From assembly GCA_937910975.1 (NCBI GenBank), contig CALEMZ010000209.1, positions 1 to 15,340 of the forward strand: DNA of 15,340 nucleotides, given 5' to 3'. The notes beneath the pieces are model-generated. The model searched no databases, was not told where the DNA came from, and was given only the letters and a program-made list of their open reading frames with translations. This document shows, one piece after another, positions 7,040 to 13,666 of this stretch (the first letter of the stretch is position 1; each line of letters opens with the position of its first letter). The position numbers were made by a program, and so were the translations under genes. The DNA is from an uncultured Pseudorhodobacter sp. Lineage in GTDB: Bacteria; Pseudomonadota; Alphaproteobacteria; Rhodobacterales; Rhodobacteraceae.

Positions 7040-7789
7040 TCAAACGTCTTTCTTACGAAGCAGCTTCAGGAGGATGGGCAGCGCCGACAAAGCTGCCAGC
7101 CCCAGAATCGGCCCCAACACATGCGGGGCGAAGATGATGGACATATCCGGCGTCTCACCTCGCGCAAACACTTCGCCAAGGCCCGCTCCGACCGAGGTAA
7201 AGACCAAAGCACCCGGCATGATGCCAAAAAATGTCGAGATCGCGAATCGCGAGAGTTTGATGCCAACGAAGGCGGGGATAAGGTTTGCCACAAAGAACGG
7301 CACTGCAGGCACAAGGCGCATCAAGAACAGCACCGACCATTCATTCTCTCGCAAACCGGCTTGAAGCTTGGCAACCGCCCCGCCGCTGCCTTCGATCTTT
7401 TCTGAAAACCGCGCACCAAACCCCATGCGCGCGGCCAGAAAAATCGCAATCGCGCCAAGCGTTGCCCCGGCGACATTAAAGAAGACACCGGGAAAGGTTC
7501 CGAACAAGAACCCCCCGGTCAATGTGGCGATCATCGCCCCCGGCAGGGAAAACCCTACGATCACAACATAACCCGCGACAAAGACGAGCACTGCCAATGG
7601 ATAGTTGGCATCCCGAAACGCAATCAGAACTGCCCGGTTCTCTGCCAACGCGGAAAAGCTGATCTGATCGCGCAAGAAGAACGCCCCGGCGGTTGCCACA
7701 GCCAAAATAATAAGAATCGGTAGTTTACGGGCCAGGCCAGGCCTCGGCTGTCCTGGCAACTGGGCTTTCATTGGCATTGTTGTTATCAC
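7040..7789 (-). CDS. TVP38/TMEM64 family membrane protein (DedA superfamily)
   Basis: A 249-residue inner-membrane protein with about five or six membrane segments (near 22-39, 64-90, 98-121, 165-178, 183-207 and 220-245). The family signatures are GGFLFGTFPGVFFNVAGATL (92-111, a glycine-rich re-entrant region) and RLVPAVPFFVANLIPAF (158-174), including the conserved Arg158 and prolines. Members of the superfamily are linked to membrane lipid transport or scrambling and to membrane energetics; the substrate is not established for the bacterial TVP38 group. It is the first gene of a pair with the FAD disulfide reductase, suggesting a joint redox function at the membrane. The start is GTG at 7789, with AAGAA just upstream; ATG codons at 7777 and 7771 are alternatives that change only the N-terminal tail. 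The GTG overlaps the stop codon of a tiny possible ORF. Confidence 0.9.
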   Translation of the reverse strand: MITTMPMKAQLPGQPRPGLARKLPILIILAVATAGAFFLRDQISFSALAENRAVLIAFRDANYPLAVLVFVAGYVVIVGFSLPGAMIATLTGGFLFGTFPGVFFNVAGATLGAIAIFLAARMGFGARFSEKIEGSGGAVAKLQAGLRENEWSVLFLMRLVPAVPFFVANLIPAFVGIKLSRFAISTFFGIMPGALVFTSVGAGLGEVFARGETPDMSIIFAPHVLGPILGLAALSALPILLKLLRKKDV

Positions 7790-7866
7790 TTTCTTCGCAA
7801 CGCGATCATGGCTGCTTTCTTGCCACGAAACTGCGCAATTGCTTGCCGATGGAACAGGTCGCTCAC
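7786..7866 (-). CDS. Possible 26-codon upstream ORF
   Basis: A GTG-initiated frame of 26 codons ends in TGA that overlaps the GTG start of the TVP38 gene (shared GTGA). Its product would be basic, ending in FRGKKAAMIALRRK. The frame stays open further upstream, to at least about 7918, without a clear ATG. No Shine-Dalgarno sequence is evident at the GTG. It could be a leader peptide that couples translation, the tail of a decayed gene, or chance. I do not recognise the peptide. Confidence 0.25.
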   Translation of the reverse strand: MSDLFHRQAIAQFRGKKAAMIALRRK

Positions 7867-7990
7867 GCGGCCTTGATCTGAGGTGACAGGTTTGGCATCA
7901 AATACGTCTATGTTGAAACATTTCCCTCCACTTTAAGAACTCCAATCGCGAATAAGCGTGAAATGTTGCAGGATTTTCCGCTCGGGCGAA

Positions 7991-8019
7991 TTGACTTGCC
8001 GCCAAGGGGTGCGTAAAGG
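7991..8019 (+). promoter_or_regulatory. rpmH: Probable sigma-70-type promoter of rpmH-rnpA-yidD
   Basis: TTGACT (7991-7996) and TAAAGG (8014-8019) are 17 bases apart. The -35 is five of six to consensus; the -10 is weaker. It would give a leader of roughly 75-80 bases before rpmH, which contains two of the three CGAATAA copies. Confidence 0.55.
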
Positions 8020-8092
8020 ACGGGCTTCGAATAAGCGCGCCACTGGGTTTGCGGCGAATCTCGCCCGAATAACCGATGGACGCAACTGTGAT

Positions 8093-8096
8093 GGAG
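8093..8096 (+). promoter_or_regulatory. rpmH: Ribosome binding site of rpmH
   Basis: GGAG lies 7 bases before the ATG at 8104. It fixes the start of this very short gene. Confidence 0.8.
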
Positions 8097-8103
8097 ATCC
8101 GCG

Positions 8104-8238
8104 ATGAAGCGCACTTTTCAACCGTCGAACCTGGTCCGTGCGCGGCGCCATGGTTTCCGTTTACGCATGGCAACCAAGAGTGGCCGCGTCATTTTGAACA
8201 ACCGCCGCACTAAGGGCCGCAAGAAGCTTTCGGCCTAA
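8104..8238 (+). CDS. rpmH: Large ribosomal subunit protein bL34
   Basis: A complete 44-residue gene. The product begins MKRTFQPSNLVRARRHGFR, contains the conserved RMATKSGR segment and ends in RRTKGRKKLSA, the standard length and layout for bL34. It is very basic and binds 23S rRNA in the 50S subunit. It has a strong GGAG site at 8093-8096 and a promoter-like sequence upstream. It heads the rpmH-rnpA-yidD cluster; the usual arrangement places RNase P protein directly after it, so that ribosomal protein and tRNA-processing enzyme share a transcript while a partial terminator keeps rnpA lower. No anomaly is seen. Confidence 0.98.
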   Translation: MKRTFQPSNLVRARRHGFRLRMATKSGRVILNNRRTKGRKKLSA

Positions 8239-8256
8239 TTGGCCGGGGCCTTTTTT
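8231..8256 (+). terminator. Weak hairpin/T-run between rpmH and rnpA
   Basis: CGGCC-TAATT-GGCCG forms a 5-bp stem around the rpmH stop codon, possibly lengthened by two T-G pairs, followed by GGGCC and six T residues (8251-8256). The T-run is a few bases away from the stem, so partial termination is more likely than full. That would fit high rpmH and lower rnpA expression. Confidence 0.4.
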
Positions 8257-8284
8257 GTGCCCTGCTTTTTGAAGGACGAATGAC

Positions 8285-8722
8285 ATGACACCGCCGGAGG
8301 CAGAGGGACAAGGCCACAGCGCCCCGACCCAATCGCCACCGGCGGCTTCCCTTTGCGCGTCGCGTGCCAAGCCTGAAGTTATGCGAAACCGCAGCGATTT
8401 TCTGCGAGCAGCCTCTGCCCGCCGTCAAGGCACCCAAGGCTTTTTGCTACAGGCTCGCGCGCGCGGCGATGAAAGCCCGGCCATTCGCGTCGGCTTCACC
8501 TGCTCCAAGAAAATTGGCAACGCGGTTGCGCGCAACCGTGCCAAGCGCCGCCTGCGCGCTTTGGCGCGCGCGGTTTTGCCAAAGCTCGCATATCCTGGAT
8601 GGGACTATGTACTTGTCGGCCGCCCCAATGCGACGATTGGGCGTGACTTTGCTTTGCTTTTGGCGGACTTGGAAAGCGCACTCTCGAGAATCCACAGCCA
8701 AACGGGGGGGCAACGCAAATGA
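8285..8722 (+). CDS. rnpA: Ribonuclease P protein component
   Basis: A 145-residue basic protein that assists the RNase P RNA in removing 5' leaders from pre-tRNAs. Conserved parts: the N-terminal MRNRSDFLRA segment (33-42), the substrate-leader strand with RVGFTCSKKIGNAV (68-81), the RNR signature NAVARNRAKRRLRAL (79-93) and a WDYVLVGRP strand (106-114). About 32 residues precede the usual family start, a Pro/Ala-rich extension that seems common in this bacterial group. The start at 8285 has GAAGGA eight bases upstream; an ATG at 8280 runs directly into TGA and is not used. An internal Met33 would give a family-length protein and is the alternative start. The gene ends in an ATGA overlap with yidD. 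Confidence 0.96.
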   Translation: MTPPEAEGQGHSAPTQSPPAASLCASRAKPEVMRNRSDFLRAASARRQGTQGFLLQARARGDESPAIRVGFTCSKKIGNAVARNRAKRRLRALARAVLPKLAYPGWDYVLVGRPNATIGRDFALLLADLESALSRIHSQTGGQRK

Positions 8723-8949
8723 CCCCCTTGGCGCTTGTCATCGCTTTGCCCATACGTGCTTACCGCCTGCTTCTCAGCCCATGGGTCGGCCATGGCTGTC
8801 GCTTTCAGCCCACCTGCTCGGCCTATGCCATGGCGGCCTTGGAAACCCACGGAGGCATGAAGGGCGGCTATTTAACCGTTCATCGCCTGTGCCGCTGCCA
8901 CCCCTGGGGCGGCGAGGGCTATGACCCGGTTCCACCCAAAACCGACTAA
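8719..8949 (+). CDS. yidD: Membrane protein insertion efficiency factor YidD
   Basis: A 76-residue peripheral inner-membrane protein of the YidD family (formerly Haemolytic domain). It shows an N-terminal amphipathic/hydrophobic helix with IRAYRLLLSPW (12-22), the cysteine motif CRFQPTCSAYA (27-37) and the C-terminal RCHPWGGEGYDPVP (59-72), all typical. It assists YidC-dependent membrane insertion. The ATG overlaps the rnpA stop, so the two are translationally coupled, as is usual. In many relatives yidC follows soon after; here an EAL gene and 393 bases intervene. A hairpin terminator follows at 8967. Confidence 0.95.
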   Translation: MTPLALVIALPIRAYRLLLSPWVGHGCRFQPTCSAYAMAALETHGGMKGGYLTVHRLCRCHPWGGEGYDPVPPKTD

Positions 8950-8966
8950 AAGCGGTAACCGGTGTT

Positions 8967-8999
8967 GGGTGAGATGAACGATATCCACCCTTTATTTCT
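8967..8999 (+). terminator. Intrinsic terminator after yidD
   Basis: GGGTG-A-GAT and ATC-CACCC (8967-8990) form an 8-bp stem with one bulged A and a 7-base loop, directly followed by TTTATTTCT. It sits 18 bases after the yidD stop and closes the rpmH-rnpA-yidD transcript. Confidence 0.7.
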
Positions 9000-9283
9000 C
9001 AGCGCCCCCCAAAAGCACTAAATTCAAGAAGCGGCACAAGCAAAACGCCCAGAACATGCGCGAAGCTTCTTAACCCCTTTGCATGATTCACATTTGGCGC
9101 TTGGCAAGGATGCCGCCGAAACCGATCAATGAGGAAGGTGGTCTGCTTGCTTACCAATCGCCCTTCGTATCTGCCCGACCCAGAGCGGTTTGACCTCAAA
9201 GGCTTGTCACTTGGTCCAGACTAACGCGATAGCTAAGATTGTATGCAACTTTTGGCTGAGTGTTAACTCCCCGCACAGAGCTG

Positions 9284-9335
9284 CCCCTTAACTTCTCCTG
9301 CACGGGGGCGCCAAGCTCCCGCTTCGGCTAAGGGG
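9284..9335 (+). promoter_or_regulatory. Inverted repeat that can mask the ribosome binding site of the EAL gene
   Basis: CCCCTTA (9284-9290) is the exact complement of TAAGGGG (9329-9335), and the latter contains the AGGGG ribosome binding site 7 bases before the ATG at 9343. The 38 bases between can form further GC-rich pairs (for example GGGGG with CTCCC). Pairing would hide the start signal. Whether a protein, RNA or ligand opens it cannot be read from the sequence. Confidence 0.4.
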
Positions 9336-9342
9336 ATGCTTG

Positions 9343-10902
9343 ATGCAAGAACCGCTCGATCAAACACCAAGCGGCGAGAAAACTGCTCTGGCAAAACGTG
9401 TTGGCCTATGGCTTCGACGGCCCGAACTTCTGGTTTTCTTGCCCGCACTTTCACTCGCCGCCTTTTGGGTGGGGGGCGAGGCGATCATGATGATGACAGC
9501 TCTGGGCATGCCATTGCTCTTTGCCTTTGCCGGAGCATTTCGCAGCACAGAGCCGAATGCGATGCCTCTGCCCGATTCGTTAACCGGGCTTGCCCTACGC
9601 CCCCAGATTACAAAACACTTAGACCGTACGCTGCGCGACGCAGAGGTGACTGGCAAGACAACCACATGTTTCGTCATCCAGTTTGACGATGCTGATGTGC
9701 TACTTGATCGGCATGGGCGTGCGGTCCAAACTGAGGTGCTGGCCCGTAGCGCCGAACGGCTGTGCTCCGCTTTGCGAGAGGGTGACACCGTCGCACGGCT
9801 GGAGGGTGGAGGTTTTGCGATTGCCCTCGCGCCAACTCGCAGGGTTGACCTTGAGGGCATGATCCAGGTGGCTGCGCGGCTTCAGGCGGCCCTGGCCCCG
9901 CCCATCAGCATCGACGCTGCTCGTCTTTATGTTACTGGCTCGGTCGGGCTCTGCCTTGGGCCAAAAGCGCCACTGCCAACGGGTGCGTCTTTGCTGGACG
10001 CCGCCCAGGTTGCCGCTGATGAAGCGTGCCGCAATGGGCCGAACGCAATCCGGGCCTATGCGCCCGGTATGGCCCGCAAACGCGCCGATCGAGATGCCAT
10101 GCGCGGCGAACTCGAAATCGCATTGGATGAAGGCCATATCCGTCCCCATTTTCAACCACAAATTTGTACCGATACTGGCGCCATTTCGGGCTTTGAGGCT
10201 CTGGCCCGCTGGCATCACGCAGAGCGCGGCCTTATCCCCCCTGCAGAATTCTTGCCCACGATTGAAGAGGCTGGCCTGTCAGAGCGATTGGGTGAGGTAA
10301 TGCTTTACCATGCTCTGGCCGCCTTGGTCCGTTGGGACAAGGCCGGGCTTAGTGTTCCGAATGTCGGAGTGAACTTTTCAGCAGCAGAACTGCGCAACCC
10401 GCGCTTGGCAGAGAAACTGAAATGGGAGCTTGACAGGTTTGACCTAGCCCCTAATCGGCTGTGCATCGAGATTTTGGAGACAGTGATTGCGGAAACCGAC
10501 AATGATGTCATCGTTCATAACATCTCTGCCCTCGCAAAACTGGGCTGTGGGATTGATCTGGACGACTTTGGCACGGGCCATGCTTCCATCACCAATATCC
10601 GTCGCTTTGCCGTAAGACGCATCAAGATTGATCGCAGCTTTGTAACGAAGGTCGATGAAGATCGCGAACAACAAAAACTGGTCTCGGGTATACTGTCCTT
10701 GGCAGAACAGATGGGGCTGGAGACCTTGGCCGAAGGGGTGGAGACAAAGGGAGAGCACGCGATGCTCGCACAATTGGGCTGCGGGCATGTTCAGGGCTTT
10801 CTTTTTGCCCGCCCCATGCCGTTTGACGATACCGCGCAATGGATTATCAAACAGCAGGCCCACCGCAGCGCGCTGCCCAAAATTGGCAGCCGAGCGCGAT
10901 GA
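9343..10902 (+). CDS. c-di-GMP phosphodiesterase with degenerate GGDEF and intact EAL domain
   Basis: A 519-residue membrane protein. Two hydrophobic segments at about 29-45 and 47-66 form a short hairpin anchor without a periplasmic sensor domain. The GGDEF domain (about 78-240) begins with the usual DSLTGL, but its signature site reads EGGGF (154-158) in place of GGDEF/GGEEF, so diguanylate cyclase activity should be lost; it may still bind GTP. The EAL domain (about 253-505) keeps the key residues: E285-A-L, N344, E376, D407 and D408 (in DLDDFGTG), K428 and E464 (AEGVE). It should hydrolyse c-di-GMP to pGpG. Start ATG 9343 is chosen for AGGGG at 9331-9335; a TTG three bases before is rejected. 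It lies alone between yidD and yidC. Codon use looks like that of its neighbours. Confidence 0.93.
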   Translation: MQEPLDQTPSGEKTALAKRVGLWLRRPELLVFLPALSLAAFWVGGEAIMMMTALGMPLLFAFAGAFRSTEPNAMPLPDSLTGLALRPQITKHLDRTLRDAEVTGKTTTCFVIQFDDADVLLDRHGRAVQTEVLARSAERLCSALREGDTVARLEGGGFAIALAPTRRVDLEGMIQVAARLQAALAPPISIDAARLYVTGSVGLCLGPKAPLPTGASLLDAAQVAADEACRNGPNAIRAYAPGMARKRADRDAMRGELEIALDEGHIRPHFQPQICTDTGAISGFEALARWHHAERGLIPPAEFLPTIEEAGLSERLGEVMLYHALAALVRWDKAGLSVPNVGVNFSAAELRNPRLAEKLKWELDRFDLAPNRLCIEILETVIAETDNDVIVHNISALAKLGCGIDLDDFGTGHASITNIRRFAVRRIKIDRSFVTKVDEDREQQKLVSGILSLAEQMGLETLAEGVETKGEHAMLAQLGCGHVQGFLFARPMPFDDTAQWIIKQQAHRSALPKIGSRAR

Positions 10903-10905
10903 GCC

Positions 10906-10921
10906 TGCCAAGGCCTTGGCA
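10906..10921. repeat. Perfect 16-bp palindrome after the EAL gene
   Basis: TGCCAAGGCCTTGGCA begins three bases after the EAL-gene stop codon. As RNA it can form a 6-bp stem with a GGCC loop; as DNA it is a perfect dyad. Another stem GCTGCC / GGCAGC (10872-10890) lies just upstream inside the gene. There is no T-run, so a terminator role is weak and a protein-binding dyad is also possible. Confidence 0.4.
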
Positions 10922-11039
10922 AAGCAAGTACCAGCCACAATTTGCAGCCTCTCCCCGAGGATCAGGCGCAGGATCGCAACGATAACTCGGATTTGCCACA
11001 GTAATCGGTCGGCAAACCCGCAAATCTGGGGAAAAGCCC

Positions 11040-11068
11040 TTGACCTTTCCTGCCCCCTATCGTTGAAC
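11040..11068 (+). promoter_or_regulatory. yidC: Tentative promoter region of the yidC operon
   Basis: A good -35-like TTGACC (11040-11045) lies 60 bases before yidC, but the sequence 17 bases downstream (TTGAAC) is a poor -10. The yidC operon needs a start somewhere in 10903-11105, and this is the best -35 candidate there. The ribosome binding site of yidC is also weak: CAGGAACGG sits about 15 bases from the ATG. Confidence 0.25.
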
Positions 11069-11105
11069 CACCGCTGACCCTGAACAGGAACGGTGTTGGT
11101 CCCAG

Positions 11106-12929
11106 ATGGACGATCAGAACAAAAATCTCATTCTAGCAACGGTACTCAGTTTCCTCGTGATTCTGGTTTGGTTTGTTTTCTTTCCACCAGAAGACGTGGC
11201 CCTGGACCCGAACGCCCCGGCGGCTGTCACCACAGCGACCCAAGCGCTTACCCCGCCAGCAGCAACCGTCTCAGGCAGTGATGCCGGGGCAGAGGCTGAG
11301 CAGGCGAATTCGCCCCGCGTCGCAATCGAAACGCCACGCGTAAAAGGCTCAATCTCGCTTCTTGGCGGGCGCCTTGATGACCTCTCGCTTAAGAGCTATC
11401 GGAAAACAATCGACCCAAAATCCGATATCGTGACGCTGCTCTCACCGGTTGGAAAGCCGCAGCCTTACTATGCACTCTATGGCTGGCTCCCTGCGGGCAA
11501 CTTGACCCTTGAAGATGTGCCCGGCGCAAATACGCTCTGGTCGCAAATTGGGTACAACAGCCTGTCCACAGAGACGCCAATCACCCTGCAATGGGACAAT
11601 GGCAAAGGCCTCGTGTTCGAACGGGTGATCTCAATTGATGATCGGTATTTGTTCAACATCGCCCAAAGCGTTGAAAACAAAGGCGACGCGCCGGTTAGCT
11701 TGGCGCCCTATGGCATCATTGCCCGCCACGGCCTTCCGCCTGATCTGGAGGGGTTCTACCTGAGCCACGAAGGTATTGTCTTGCGCGCCGATGGAGTTTT
11801 GGAAGAAGTTGATTACAAAGACGCCACCAAGCTGCCCTTGATCGATCGCGAAGCCGCGCCTGCCGAGGTGACGCAAGCCAACGAAAATGGCTGGATTGGC
11901 TTTACCAGCAAGTATTGGATGACCGCGCTGATCCCGGAACAGGGCAAGCCCTTCACCGCCGTGACCAAGTACGCCCCCGGTGCTGATATTTATCAAACCG
12001 AAACCCGCCAACCGCTGTTTACTGTTGCACCTGGCATGACTGCTTCCGCGACCTCACAGCTTTTTGCTGGAGCGAAGGAATGGGAAACGCTGCGCACCTA
12101 CCAAAACGAAGGCGGCATCGGTGGTTTCATCGACGCGATTGATTGGGGATGGTTCTTCTTCTTCACCAAGCCAATCTTTGCCGTGTTGCATTGGCTTCAC
12201 GCCCATATCGGCAACATGGGCCTTTCCATCATCGCGCTCACCTTCCTGCTCAAAGCGTTGGTGCTCCCACTGGCCTATAAATCCTATGTCTCCATGGCAC
12301 GGATGAAAGAGTTGCAGCCGGAGATGGAGGCAATGAAGGAGCGTGCTGGAGACGATAAGCAAAAGCTCCAGAAAGAGATGATGGCGCTTTATAAGGAAAA
12401 GAAGGTCAATCCGGCGGCGGGTTGTTTGCCGATCCTGATCCAGATTCCGATCTTCTTCTCGTTGTACAAGGTGATCTTCGTCACTCTGGAACTGCGCCAC
12501 GCGCCATTCTTTGGCTGGCTTACCGACCTTTCGGGCCCTGACAGCTCGTCAATCTTCAACCTCTTTGGTGCCCTGCCTTGGGCGTCGCCAGAGCCTGGAA
12601 GCATGCTTGCGTTGATCTTTATCGGCGTGTTGCCGTTGCTCCTCGGCATTTCGATGTGGATGCAGCAAAAGTTGAACCCAACGCCGACAGATGCAACGCA
12701 AGCCATGATCTTTGCATGGATGCCGTGGGTTTTTATGTTCATGCTCGGTAGTTTTGCAAGCGGCCTGGTCGTGTACTGGATCACCAACAACGTGATTACC
12801 TTTATCCAGCAATACACCATCATGCGCAGCCATGGGCATACGCCTGATATCTTTGGCAACATCAGAGCAAGTTTCAAACGCATATCTGCGCCTGAACCGC
12901 CTGACGCAAAGAAGCCAGGGAAAAAATGA
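11106..12929 (+). CDS. yidC: Membrane protein insertase YidC
   Basis: A full-length 607-residue YidC/Oxa1/Alb3 insertase. It inserts and folds inner-membrane proteins alone or with SecYEG. Residues 7-26 form the first membrane segment, followed by the large periplasmic beta domain (about 30-340) typical of Gram-negative YidC. The conserved insertase core follows: a membrane segment with the hydrophilic-groove positive residue, here K383 in LLKALVLPL where E. coli has Arg; the cytoplasmic hairpin MKELQPEMEAMKERAGDDKQ; the VNPAAGCLPILIQIPIFFSLYKV segment; a periplasmic loop; and two closing segments ending in VYWITNNVITFIQQY. The C-terminal tail is basic (KKPGKK), as in relatives, and could contact ribosomes. 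It overlaps the MOSC gene by ATGA and so leads a coupled operon with MOSC and engB. Confidence 0.98.
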   Translation: MDDQNKNLILATVLSFLVILVWFVFFPPEDVALDPNAPAAVTTATQALTPPAATVSGSDAGAEAEQANSPRVAIETPRVKGSISLLGGRLDDLSLKSYRKTIDPKSDIVTLLSPVGKPQPYYALYGWLPAGNLTLEDVPGANTLWSQIGYNSLSTETPITLQWDNGKGLVFERVISIDDRYLFNIAQSVENKGDAPVSLAPYGIIARHGLPPDLEGFYLSHEGIVLRADGVLEEVDYKDATKLPLIDREAAPAEVTQANENGWIGFTSKYWMTALIPEQGKPFTAVTKYAPGADIYQTETRQPLFTVAPGMTASATSQLFAGAKEWETLRTYQNEGGIGGFIDAIDWGWFFFFTKPIFAVLHWLHAHIGNMGLSIIALTFLLKALVLPLAYKSYVSMARMKELQPEMEAMKERAGDDKQKLQKEMMALYKEKKVNPAAGCLPILIQIPIFFSLYKVIFVTLELRHAPFFGWLTDLSGPDSSSIFNLFGALPWASPEPGSMLALIFIGVLPLLLGISMWMQQKLNPTPTDATQAMIFAWMPWVFMFMLGSFASGLVVYWITNNVITFIQQYTIMRSHGHTPDIFGNIRASFKRISAPEPPDAKKPGKK

Positions 12930-13666
12930 CAATTCGGCTTTCCCGAATTTGTCGCCACCCGATAAAGGCACACGGACGCGAAGACCTCGCGTCCGTTCTG
13001 CTTTCAGAGGGCACGTGCTTGCCCGGGGATCGTCGCTGGGCTGTTGCGCATGCGGCGGCCAAGCTGGTGCCCGGCTGGAACCCTTGCAGCAACTTTCACC
13101 GTGGGGCTAAGGCCCCGCAATTGATGGCAATAACTGCCGAGTCAGACGGTGATCGCGTGACGCTGCATCACCCAGACCGGCCCGACCTCAGCTTTCGTCC
13201 AGATGATCCCGCCGATCTTGCGTCCTTTCTTGATTGGATTACGCCCCTATCCCCGGCAGACCGCAGCCAACCAAGCCACATTGTCACTGCGGATCGCGGC
13301 ATGACGGACAGTGATTTTCCATCGGTGTCGATCCTCACACGCGCCTCGCTTCATAGCCTTTCAGAACAGATGGGCACGCCTCTTTCAGCCGACCGTTTTC
13401 GCGGCAACCTTTGGCTTGAAGGCACTGAGCCGTTTGAGGAGTTCAGTTGGATCGGGTGCAATATCCGGATCGGTAAAGCAATTCTACAGATAAAAGAACG
13501 CATCACACGCTGCCGTGCCACCATGACCAACCCGGAAACCGGCATTGTCGATGCAGATACACTTGGCGCGTTGCAAACCGCCCATGGCCACAAAGATTTC
13601 GGTGTCTATGCCGTGGTGATACAAGGTGGCCTCATCGCCGTGCAAAATGAAGGATCAGTTTTGTGA
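12926..13666 (+). CDS. MOSC domain-containing protein
   Basis: A 246-residue protein of the MOSC (molybdenum cofactor sulfurase C-terminal) superfamily. The N-terminal MOSC beta-barrel part shows HPIKAHGRED and LPGDRRWAV (11-40). The MOSC domain proper contains DRFRGNLWLEG (156-166), a strand with WIGCNIRIG, and the conserved cysteine C196 in ITRCRATMTNPETG. In mARC, YcbX and YiiM the corresponding Cys ligates the molybdenum cofactor, so a molybdoenzyme reducing N-hydroxylated compounds is a fair guess; no ferredoxin domain is fused here. Activity is not established for this subgroup. The gene is coupled to yidC upstream (ATGA) and engB downstream (GTGA), although no functional link to insertion or ribosome assembly is known. 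Confidence 0.9.
   Translation: MTIRLSRICRHPIKAHGREDLASVLLSEGTCLPGDRRWAVAHAAAKLVPGWNPCSNFHRGAKAPQLMAITAESDGDRVTLHHPDRPDLSFRPDDPADLASFLDWITPLSPADRSQPSHIVTADRGMTDSDFPSVSILTRASLHSLSEQMGTPLSADRFRGNLWLEGTEPFEEFSWIGCNIRIGKAILQIKERITRCRATMTNPETGIVDADTLGALQTAHGHKDFGVYAVVIQGGLIAVQNEGSVL

Larger units (their letters stand above)
7790..8103. other. Divergent regulatory region between the TVP38 gene and rpmH
   Basis: About 310 bases separate two divergently transcribed units. It holds the possible small ORF on the minus strand, a promoter-like sequence for rpmH (7991-8019), and three copies of a short sequence: CGAATAAGCG at 7949-7958 and 8028-8037, and CGAATAACCG at 8066-8075. I see no DnaA-box cluster, so this does not look like a replication origin. 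A purine-rich GGAGGG on the minus strand (7921-7930) precedes an ATG that yields only seven codons. Confidence 0.5.
8950..9342. other. 393-base gap between yidD and the EAL gene
   Basis: No gene is supported here; a 66-codon minus-strand frame (8999-9199) lacks a start signal and any motif. The gap holds the yidD terminator, three TTAAC-type sequences (9070-9075, 9262-9267, 9288-9293), a weak promoter-like pair TTGGTC-17-TAAGAT (9211-9239) and the inverted repeat over the ribosome binding site of the next gene. Confidence 0.5.

Noticed and set aside
7790..8103. Replication origin next to rpmH
   Set aside because: rpmH neighbours oriC in some bacteria, but there is no dnaA or dnaN gene and no DnaA-box cluster or AT-rich unwinding stretch here.
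8999..9199. 66-codon minus-strand frame in the yidD-EAL gap
   Set aside because: No Shine-Dalgarno sequence, no recognisable domain and no neighbour on that strand; it overlaps the yidD terminator tail.
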